A stretch of DNA of 64,000 nt from Cryptomeria japonica. Lineage: Eukaryota > Streptophyta > Pinopsida > Cupressales > Cupressaceae. Location: NCBI RefSeq assembly GCF_030272615.1, contig NC_081409.1:646384468-646448467 (forward strand), written 5' to 3'. The notes below the pieces were generated by a model, which saw nothing but the letters and a program-made list of their open reading frames with translations, made no database searches and had not been told where the DNA came from. Shown piece by piece: positions 55,215 through 64,000 of this stretch (positions are counted from its first letter, which is position 1; each line of letters begins with the position of its first letter). The translations under genes were made by a program, and so were the position numbers.

Positions 55215-56701
55215 TGTTGGCATATGTGCAGATTATGATGACATGATGATATTGTATGTTGTCATTGATGTCAATATGCTGAAGAGTGAATCGGTATATT
55301 AAAGTAAGCAACTTACAAGAGAGCCGGTATGATGTTGTGAATCACTATATGTGAAAAAGTGAAGCGGTATGTCTGTCCAAGTGAACTAGTATGTTGGAAT
55401 GTGAACTGGTATATGGAATTTTTTGTATCAAGGTTTCATATGGTATGACTACCGTTTGGTAGTCTTAGCTTTAGGGTTTCTGGTTGAAGTGTTCTATGCC
55501 TGTGTGATTCAATCGATAACATCATGTGATGAGTTAGCATTGTAATGAAGAACATATTGTGTTGCCACGTCAACCATGTGCACGCGAAGGATCTTGCATG
55601 AAGGAGATTGATCCTATCTACCTCAAGAATGTGCGAAGTCTCTATAAACAGTGGAGAATGTGTGATGGGTTATCAGCCTCCAAGAAGCGGTGAAGAACGA
55701 ACGATGGAGAACGGCTTGAGATCTGCTCAAGACTATTGTAATTAATGCAATATGTTCAACAGTTAGGATTGAACGGACTAAATTGCTTAACCTAAATGTT
55801 TAGGGTTTAGGGTTTATGGTACCGACCTATCTTTCCTATAAGGTTGATGTTGTTTTTCATGTTGAGGTTGTTGGAAAATGTTGTGTGTGTATCTAAGTGT
55901 AGAGATACGTGATTCTTGCTAGACTAGATAAGAGAATAGATACCTGTAGAGTGTGATTGCAGAAGGAATGACCTAAAGTGGATTTGCAATGGCATTGAAG
56001 TGTTGTTACTAGATCATTGTAATACCTATTGACCTCTAACCACTTCAACATTTGGAAAATCTCTTAACAAGGTAGCTTTAACTGACTTGTTGTAAATCCT
56101 TTAACAGGGTGACTCAAAATCATTGAGTTCTTAAAATCCTCTAACAAAGTAACCTTTAACAGGGTTTAACCCTTAATTGGGTATTTTAGCCATCCCTTAA
56201 CTGGGTGATCCCTAGTAGGATCAGTTCCTAATAGAACCTATTGTAAAGTCTTTAACCGGACTAAGCTCCTAACAGAGCAAACTTCAAAAGGGTTCAAAGA
56301 ACAGCTTGTGGGTATTCATCCCCACTGTGGTTTTTCCTAGTTGGGTTTCCACGTGAAAAATATGTGTATTATGTGTGATGCTTTGTTATTCTCTATCAAG
56401 TGGTAAAGCATGTTGACCAATAAGTCTTTACATTTCTGTTGATGTATTACTAGTGTATGCATATGGGTGAAATGGAAATAAGATGTTAGATTGTGTGGAA
56501 AACTAAGAGTTGTCAGTTTATGTCTGTCACATTCTTACTGTGTTTAACTGATAGTAATTTGGTTTAGACCGGTGTTATTGCTTTCCAGTCAAGTGCAGTG
56601 TTCTTAGTCAAACCGGTTCAAGGAAAAGTGTTTTTCTCAGTACTGATTCACCCCCCACCCTCTCAGTATCGGTTTGGTACTAACTGTTCATCATTGAATC
56701 A
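55215..56701 (+). repeat. E11 3' LTR
   Basis: The 1487-bp LTR starts TGTTGGCATATG and ends CATTGAATCA. It contains TGTCATTGATGTCAATATG, many ACCGGT/TCGGTA-type words, a CTAACAGGG repeat array (about 56041-56290), the conserved block (56304-56360) and the module GATTCACCCCCCACCCTCTC. A close relative in reverse orientation is at 62321-64000. Confidence 0.92.
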
Positions 56702-57380
56702 TCACTGCCAACCTTCTTATTGTCCAATTATCTAATCTTCTGAATGATTCAACCTTACATACTTAGGAGTCTTCTGACTTTCTATTCCTCTTCCCCGATC
56801 TTCAGTTATTGTTGAATTTTCTAATACTGCCAAAGTAACTGGTTCTGCATTTTGTTCCAGTATAGGTGTTACCGGTTCACTTAAGACCTTTTCTACTACC
56901 GGTCCTCGCACATAAATTATGATTTGATTTATATTCAGCTCATCTACTTTGACATCAGTGCTCTCCACAATTATCTGCAATCTCTTGTAATAACATCTAT
57001 GTGCTTTACTTTCATTAGAGTGACCAAGAAATATTCCTTCATCACATCTAGGATCAAATTTCCAATTCACTACCAAAGATTATGAAATATGTAAATATAG
57101 ATGTATGACCGAACCATAACTCATAAAGTGACTTACCGGTAAACCAAACTAGATCCAAGATCCAACAAATATTTGTCGATTAATCTTCAAAGTGACTTCC
57201 AAAAATATGAAATAGGATTTCAGACCACTACCAAGGGCAATGCAAGATCCGTCATCAATTTGTCTCCCCCCAAGGAGAATGCCTTAGCTACCAGATGAGT
57301 TTCCTGCTGGTGCAAGAACATTGTGCTGTACCAGTTGAGTAACTGAGCTATATCCTTCAACCAAATGAACATCTGGGGCA
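56702..57380 (-). pseudogene. E9 pol: integrase end and linker remnant
   Basis: The minus strand encodes DPRCDEGIFLGHSNESKAHR (the end of a copia integrase), IVESTDVKVDELNIN, and YVRLNHSED of the linker before the reverse transcriptase, then breaks at the E11 edge. Between 57077 and about 57380 there are no protease or integrase-core motifs, so these were deleted. Compared with E6, about 200 bp of linker are missing between this piece and the one ending at 48814. Confidence 0.82.
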
Positions 57381-58458
57381 ATTAATTCTATCGGCTGATC
57401 CTCAAACTTTATAACCCAATTCTCCTCATGCTCCTTCCAAATGTCATCAACCTTATGCTTTCCCTTCTCATTAGATTTATCACTTCCTACCGATGGGATC
57501 TTACTTCTACAAAATTTAGCAATATGTCCTACTTTGTTGCATGCATAACAAGTGATTTTGTTCTTCTAAATTGCCTTACTCTAATGTTTACCATTCCTTG
57601 ACCTGCATTGATTAGCCATATGTCCAAACTTTCCACATGCATGACATTTCACATTCATTCTACAATATTTTGTCCTATGACCATACTTCTTACATTTTGA
57701 ACACTTACCAGGAACTGCATTATTATTTTGATTTGCTCTATTTCTACAATGTCTTGCCATATGACCAAATATATTGCAAACAAAGCATTTGCCATTAAAT
57801 TTATGTCCATTGGTTGCCTTACCAGTGACCTCAGATTCCAATTGACCTTCTGACCAAATATGTTATCCTAATTTGCAATACCAGAGATTTCTCCATGCTC
57901 AAATCCAAGACCTCTAGTGTCTCTAGTGTCCCTTTGATCCTTCAATAATTCATCAAGCTTAGCAGAAATAACCTTGAACTTATCTTTGTATCCATTTGCA
58001 ATAGTTAGATCATTTCTTAAGACTGTTACTATTCTTTCCAATTCTTGCTCATTATTCTGTGATTGAACCAATTCAGTTCTCAATATATCATTCTCATGAA
58101 CCAACCTAATGCATTCCTTGGATCTGTCTTTCAAAGATACAGGAAGAGTTTCTTCATTCTTCTTCCGGTCTTCAATCTCCTTGGACATCCTCATAGTTAG
58201 GGCTTGCATTTCATTCTTCATGACAATATTCTTCTGACTCATCTTTTGACATTGTTCCTTAAGGGCATCCTTCTCTTCATCATCGTGATTTTGTAAAAGT
58301 TCCTTCCTTTTAGCTTGGGAAGATGACAACCTATCTTGCAGAGTAAAAATGAATTCCTTCGTAGATCTCCACTCATCTTGCATCTTCATGTTCCTCAATC
58401 TTTCAGCATCATAGTCTTCAAGTTCTACTTGAAGTTCCTTCCTTATACTCATCTCCAT
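57381..58458 (-). pseudogene. E9 gag (coiled coil and four zinc knuckles)
   Basis: The frame starts MEMSIRKELQVELEDYDAER at 58458, about 55 bases after the primer site. It is open for about 200 codons of coiled coil (QDRLSSSQAKRKELLQNHDD, QNNEQELERIVTVLRNDL) up to DTRDTRGLGFEHGEISG, then shifts frame. 57581-57841 has CFVCNIFGHMARHC, CSKCKKYGHRTKYC and CHACGKFGHMANQC, and a fourth knuckle CYACNKVGHIAKFC follows past a stop. All four are intact CCHC. No capsid-type domain is seen. The repeated knuckles imply RNA binding. Confidence 0.88.
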
Positions 58459-58511
58459 AGATTGTGGATACCGGATCTTCCTCAAGCTGTTAGACTTACT
58501 CCGAGGCACCA

Positions 58512-58524
58512 GGCTCTGATACTA
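58512..58524 (-). promoter_or_regulatory. E9 primer-binding site
   Basis: The minus strand reads TAGTATCAGAGCC, one base from the tRNA-iMet consensus, two bases from the LTR end. Confidence 0.88.
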
Positions 58525-58526
58525 AT

Positions 58527-59728
58527 TGTTGGGATCCAAGAACACTGAGAGGGGGGGTGAATCAGTGTTCTATCAGAATGGAGAAATTTAACCTTATTAA
58601 TACAACAACTCAACAGCTGGTAAGCATAAAAGCATATAACTATAAGCAACAATGCAACCACAAAGATGAACACCATAACACCACAGATTTATATGTAGAA
58701 AAACTCAAAGAGGAAAAACCACGGCGGGATTAGAGACCCACAATATCTATCCACTTATTAGATGAATAAATATTACAATAACCTGCCTATGCATGCAAGA
58801 AGGCCACCAACCTAGAGAACATTGCTCATCACAAAAGGAGTCTCACTGACTACAGAAAACATCAGACAACAATCCAAAATGAAGATTGAACTGCAAGTAT
58901 AGCATCTCCCATGCCTGAGTATAGTTCTGGTTAAGCTTAATACTAGAGGCCTAAAACCTCTTGCATAAACCCAACTCGATCACCTATGATCGACCAAATC
59001 CTTTGCATATGATTATTACATTACTTGCTTGCATACCATGATCTCATTGATCTACAAAGAGATCTTACAAAATATTTATACCAACCGGGGACCTAAACAA
59101 CTAGGTCGACCACCTAAAAGATAATACAATAAATTCATAACTTAAACCCACAATCTAATGATCAACCAAGTCGGCCTAAGACCGAAACTACATAATCCAA
59201 CCCATAAGTCATCCCAAAAACACATGGAGAAGCTCCAACAACACGTTACATAAACCAGTCCATAACCTAGCATAATAATCTCTAGACCTATAATAGGTCG
59301 CCATAAGCCAAATAAAACACCATGAACAATTTGGAACGCGGACATGATAACCATTAGCATCTGGATAACCTTCTAGAAGCTGAACCAACACCATTTATGC
59401 ATAATATCAAAAGATCTTCAACAAAGCTCTGTCGGTAAAACCCTTACCAGTAACCAAAAGGCTTACTAGAACAAGTGATAGCTTCCAGATCATCAAATCC
59501 TGAACCAAGTGAATGTGATACACATCAGGAACACATGAATAACCAATCCAAATCAATTCCAAAGACCAAAGCATACACAATCATACCGGATCAACATGAT
59601 CATACCAACAAAAACCCAATCATCCTACCGGGACCAACCTGATATTCATAAACAACCAAAGCAGCTAGTGTTGACATCAATGACAAACATCATTGCAACA
59701 CATAATCAATTCCTCTGAATTGCCAACA
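58527..59728 (-). repeat. E9 5' LTR
   Basis: The 1202-bp LTR matches 46464-47652 and solo LTR a. It has AACACTGAGAGGGGGGGTGA at the end module, the conserved block at 58686-58742, a TGCATGCAAGAAGGCC module and the GACATCAATGACAAAC motif near 59673. The outer flank is CATTC. Confidence 0.9.
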
Positions 59729-61200
59729 CATTCAACCTAGCATGTTTTCCCTATGCTGATAGTTAACGCTATACTAATGGAGCTTTGAGAAATCGACTTC
59801 AAGATTGCTATAGCAATGAACATTTTTTGTATATCGCATAACACAAAGGTTAGTCTCAACATGGAAACCGATTGATCTATGCAACCTGATAGTCCATATG
59901 GATCTTGACCGACCTTGACCATCTGAATTGGATGAAGAATAAGAGGGAAAGTGACTCCTTGGTGGATGGAACAAATCAGATGTGTTGTAGTTGGTGATGG
60001 TGGATATCATATAGTCATCAAACTTGTACGGGTAGATCGATAAGATGACAATAATCTCATTAATGGCGACTGAGTTGTAGATGCTTGATGAGTTCGAGAT
60101 GATTGACAGAGGTAGGATCAAATTTGGAGTACATATTAAGCTTACTAAAAATAGCAACCCAGTGACAGAAAGTGAATCAAACATAACCCCAAAGGGCAGA
60201 AAATAGAGTAGGGTTAGTCAAATCAAAAGATCAAATCCAATCTATTGTAGACCATATTGAAGAAGGGCAAATTTAGATTACTAACTTTATTAATCTATGT
60301 ACTGATCGACCTGAAGATAGATGAATCACATTTAATGTATGCACCCAGTTTGAAATCATTCTCTAGACAAAGAATAAGATCTTGTTGAAAAAGAGAGTTG
60401 ATAGTAGGCAGAGCAATCTGATATGATTCGATGGGAGTAGATGAGAAAGAGATATTTTTGAAAATAAATACATCTCTTTCAGTTGATTGTGAGAGAGATG
60501 TTATGTGCTGAAGTGAAGTGCACTACTAAATAGCATAGACAAAGAGAGTTAGAGTGTGAGCAATTGCAGAAACAGAGTAGTGAAGGTTGTTGTAGTAGCA
60601 GAAGATTGAGGATGGAGAGTAGTCTAAGATAGGTGAATCTGAGGCAGAGTAAAGAAGACAAAAGAGTATAGAACAAAGAAGAAGAATAGAGAATTATTTG
60701 TAGAGATCTGACAGAGTGTAATCCTCTGAAATAGAGAGAGTCATTCTCAACATATGATAATTTTGTAGTGTTACAAAAATTCATTTGTAACATGTCTTTA
60801 TCATTGTAAACCTGAACCTTATTGTATTTTTTCCGAGTGGGTGCTCAGAGCAGGGGTAGGTGCTCGTTTGAGTAGGTGCTCATAAAACTATGGGTGGTGC
60901 TCCTTGAGTTGATGCTCAAAATATCAGGGGTTGGTGCTCCTTGGGTTGGTGCCCTAAGACATCTTGTAAACTGTTATTTACCTGTGAGGCTAGATTGGAG
61001 CAATAGACTCCAACAGATATCCTCATCGAGGTTATTCCCATATTGAGGTTTCCTCATACATCAGGTGTTATGTGATGTGTTCTTGTGTGTGTATTTATGT
61101 TTGCATTACATACTCATAATCTGCACATTGAACTTTGAGTTTTAAAATACATTGATTCACCCCCCCTCTCAGTGTCCATTTGTGTTCTTCATATGTTACA
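59729..61200 (+). repeat. LTR remnant related to the E2 LTR (plus strand)
   Basis: The right part shows GGTGCTCCTT repeats (about 60850-60960, like those of the E2 LTR), a shortened conserved block near 61015-61060, the module GATTCACCCCCCCTCTCAGT at 61153-61172 and an end at ATGTTACA. No primer site follows, so it is a solo or 3' LTR. The left edge is unclear; 59729-60180 has no assignable sequence. Short minus-strand frames here are not genes. Confidence 0.6.
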
Positions 61201-61459
61201 ATCTAACTAAATAGAGATATAAATCAATCTATACATGTAACTACACATGTTTAAACTTTCGAGCACACATACATATAACATATGATTACAATGTATATTA
61301 AATTTGAAACTTTGAAGCATGCACATTTACATACATTTGTACATTTTAAACAATTCATTGAAAATTTAAATATTTCTAGATTCAAGCTTTTTAAAAAATA
61401 TTTACATGGTACAATAGAATTTAAAAAATAAATGCATGTGTACATGAACTTTCAATTTT
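61201..61459. other. AT-rich stretch with nothing recognised
   Basis: It has many ACATGT/TACATA words and no reading frame or element edge that I can support. Confidence 0.5.
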
Positions 61460-62260
61460 TCTGAAGGGGTCATGTATGTGAAATTGAGGATGTCTAGTTT
61501 AAGGGGTCCTATTTCGGCAAAGAGGTCCTAATGATCAATTATTAATAGATCAAGTATATATATATATATATATCACATGTACATTTCAAAATTAAATCAA
61601 GGATGTAGATTATTTAGCTTGGGTGTTGAGATCCCCTTCATGTTGAAATAGTATGTATGTACATTGAAAGAATTTAATACTTTCTAGGTCATGTCATAAT
61701 TAATGTCTTAAGGGGCCTTATTTCAGCTCTAGAGACCTGTTCTAATAAGATCCTAAATACATCAGGTACATGCGTTTACATTGAAAGTATACTTAAGGGG
61801 TCCTATAAATCAATTAGAAGTCCTATTCAAATCCTGAATGTTAAGGTACACAAATTTCAAAATTTTAAGGGGGGTCATGTGATAATTAATGTCTTAAGGA
61901 ATCATGTTAATTATGTCTCAAGCCTAGGTCATGTGTGTGATAATGAAATTTTTAACTAGGGGTCACATGTGATAATTAATTTGTCCTAAGGGATCGTAGA
62001 CAAATGATTGAAGGTAGAGGTCCTAATGACATCTTGAATTTATATTAGGTGTACATATTAAAGTTGAAAGTACATGTAAGGGGTCACATGATTTAAATTA
62101 ATGTCTTTTAAGGGGTCATGTTGAATTATTGTTGAAACTTGTATAAGGGGTAATATGATAATTAAGATGTCTTAACTTGGGCTCATGTGCACGATAATTA
62201 ATGTCTTAAGGGGTCTTATTTTGACTATAGGTCCTGATGAGATCCTAAATGATGTAGGTT
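61460..62260. repeat. Degenerate repeat field around TAATTAATGTCTTAAGGGG
   Basis: Short phrases recur at irregular spacing: AAGGGGTCATGT, GATAATTAATGTCTTAAGG (near 61697, 61871, 62187), AGGTCCTAATGA (61526, 62008) and GATCCTAAAT (61747, 62234). The copies are diverged and mixed, as in an old tandem array or a self-duplicated region. A short TA run lies near 61555. Confidence 0.7.
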
Positions 62261-62320
62261 TAAATGTATGTATTGAAAGTATGTTTTGCATACCTTAGGT
62301 TTGTTGGACATTGTTGTTGC

Positions 62321-64000
62321 TGATAACTCAATGATGAAACATTAGTACCAAACTGGTACTGAGAGGGGGGGGGGTGAATCAGTACCAGCACAAATACAGT
62401 CCAAAACTGGTTTGACAACAAATACTCCAAATGACTGCCAAACAAGGATACTGGTAAAATAGAGTGCAATCGGTAACATTCAGTACAGCTCAAATAGTCA
62501 TGAACTGGTCACTCAATAAGCTTTCCTCTTAGCTCAATACTACAGTATCATTATATTCTCATGCATAAACAAGTAAACTTAACCATCAGATCTTCACAAT
62601 AGTGAGTTCAATATGTTTTATAGATAGGCATAAAACATAGAACCTTCATGTGCTTAACAGGTAAAACAAAGCATCACAAGACAAAAGCATTTCACATGAC
62701 ACACATATTTTTTCACATGGAAACCCAATTGGGAAAAACCACGGTGGGGATGAATACCCACAAGCTACTTTTTGAACTCTTTAGAAGTCCGCTCTGTTAG
62801 GAGCCTTGTCCAGTTAAGGACATTACAATAGGTTCTGGTAGGAACTGATCCTGTTAGGGATCACCCGGTTAAGGGTTAAACCCGGTAGGGTCACCTTGTT
62901 AGAGGATTTCAAGAACTCAATAGCTGAAAGGATCTCCTAAGCTCTCTAGCTTCTCAGAACTCATTAGCCTCGAGTTACCCGGTTAAGGGATTTTAATCAA
63001 GTCGGTTAAGACCACCCGATTTAAGGGATTTTGAATCAAGCCAGTTAAGGCTATCCTGTTAGGGGATTTTACAACTGTTGAAGTGGTTAGAGATCAACAT
63101 GTATTACAATGATCTATTAACAGCACTCAATGCTAATGCAGATCCGTTTAGGCTCCTCTTTTCCTTCTGCACATTCACTTTGCAGGTATCTCTTCTCTCC
63201 TTTGGTCTGGCAAGAATTATGTATCACTTCCCTTGGATACACACTCACAACTTTTGCCAACAACTTCAAAAAGAAACACAACATCGACCTTATAGGAAAC
63301 ATATAGGTCGGTAGCAAAAACCCTAAACCCTAAACCTGTTAGGTTAAGCAATTCAAGCGGTTCAATCCTGACCGTTGAATCATACTGCATTAAATGGAAC
63401 ACTCTTGAATCGATCTCAAGACATTCTCCATCGCCCATTATCCACCGATTTCTTGGTGACTGATAACTCATCACATGTTATCACCGTTTGATAGACTTCG
63501 CACATTCCTGAGGTAGACAAGAATAGTCTTCTTCATGCAAGATCCTTCACGCGCACAGAGCTTACGTGGCAACACGATCTGTCCTCCATCATACTGCTAA
63601 CTCATCACACAGAGGTCACCGATTGAGTCACACAAACTTGAGGTACTCCAACCGGAAACCCTGAAGTGGAAGCTACCTACCAACCAGTAGTCATACAATG
63701 CTTCCATGTGCCGGTTCCCATAACTACATGTCAGTTCCCATAACTACATGCCAGTTCCCATAACTACATGCCGGTTCCCATAACTAGATGTTGGTTCACC
63801 TTGAATAAATATGCCGCTTCACTTTGGCATATAAAACGGTTCATACATATGCCGGTTCCCATAACTAGATGCCGGTTCACCTTGAATAAATATGCCGCTT
63901 CACTTTGGCATATAAACCGGCTCATACATATGCCGGTTCCTCTCTCTTCACCTATCACATGTGCCGGTTCACACCATGTCTCATATTGACATCAATGACA
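62321..64000 (-). repeat. Minus-strand LTR of the E11 group, runs off the window
   Basis: TACTGAGAGG followed by a run of 10 G (62365-62374) and TGAATCAGTAC is the end module. The conserved block is at 62713-62763 and a CCCGGTTAAGGG-type array at about 62840-63065. The right end reaches CATATTGACATCAATGACA, which lies about 50 bp from the start of the E11 LTR. No primer site is on its left, so it is a 3' or solo LTR. The left edge could also be TGTTGG at 62302. Confidence 0.82.
63711..63932. repeat. Nested minisatellite in the right-end LTR
   Basis: Four 20-bp units of the type CCGGTTCCCATAACTACATG start at 63711, 63731, 63751 and 63771. The last opens an 81-bp unit (63771-63851) that is repeated once (63852-63932) with a few changes. 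Reading frames across it show the same duplication and are not genes. Confidence 0.95.

Larger units (their letters stand above)
50199..56701 (+). mobile_element. E11: copia element (SIRE-like) with truncated 5' LTR
   Basis: E11 has the last 593 bp of its 5' LTR, a tRNA-iMet primer site, gag, protease, integrase, reverse transcriptase, RNase H, two polypurine tracts and a full 3' LTR (55215-56701). The LTR copies look similar, with only a few percent difference by eye, so this is among the younger insertions. It lies in E9 pol together with LTR X. The flanks before LTR X (ATTTC) and after E11 (TCACT) do not match as a target duplication. Confidence 0.9.

Noticed and set aside
48815-56701. A single simple insertion from 48815 to 56701
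   Set aside because: Left and right ends belong to different LTR families, the flanks do not match and host sequence is missing.
59774-60793. Minus-strand frames near 60 kb as host genes
   Set aside because: No motif, overlapping frames and placement within an LTR-like stretch; composition resembles the E2 LTR.
63768-63989. Repeat-containing protein at the right end
   Set aside because: The repeated peptide comes from an 81-bp minisatellite inside an LTR and is open on both strands.

Overview
The window looks like intergenic DNA from a large, repeat-rich plant genome. I found no host gene, rRNA or tRNA gene, and no CRISPR array. Nearly all that can be explained is LTR retrotransposon: Ty1/copia elements primed by initiator tRNA-Met (primer-binding sites reading TGGTATCAGAGC or close variants), two Ty3/gypsy elements, one TRIM and one tRNA-derived SINE. 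The size, nesting and number of decayed copia families would fit a gymnosperm, but the sequence does not prove this. Every element is broken by stops, frameshifts, deletions or later insertions.

Layout. E1 (1-4282, minus) is a Tat-like Ty3/gypsy element with two RNase H domains and a G-patch. It sits in the 3' LTR of E2 (4283-10406, minus), a copia-type element with gag only. 10407-17700 holds AT and CT microsatellites, a solo LTR with AGGCC target duplications, a second solo LTR nested inside it, and AT-rich DNA I cannot assign. E10 (about 17700-18333 plus 27700-29157) is a decayed copia element. E3 (18335-27694, plus) lies in its LTR; E3 has gag and a long unrecognised open reading region where pol should be. 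E4 (29158-34433, plus) lies in E10's internal part. A TRIM (34434-34707) interrupts E4's 3' LTR, the chromovirus E5 (34708-37286 and 41348-41575, minus) interrupts the TRIM, copia E6 (37287-40543, minus) interrupts E5, and an inverted LTR (40544-41347) interrupts E6.

41577-45033 holds a duplicated block around a truncated copia element (E7); one copy carries a SINE and the other has the empty site. E8 and E9 (45302-59728, minus) are tandem copia elements sharing one LTR. E9 is interrupted by a chimera of LTR X (48815-50198) and copia E11 (50199-56701, plus). The right end holds a plus LTR remnant, a degenerate repeat field and a minus LTR with minisatellite expansions that runs off the window.

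How the parts relate. No complete autonomous element remains. E4, E6 and E11 keep recognisable pol; E2 and E3 keep the cis signals (LTRs, primer site, polypurine tract) and nucleocapsid-like gag but no pol, so they would have depended on relatives. The most unusual signals are the unknown E3 reading region, an inverted repeat that brackets the polypurine tract in several otherwise different copia families, and LTR modules shared between families that do not otherwise align by eye.
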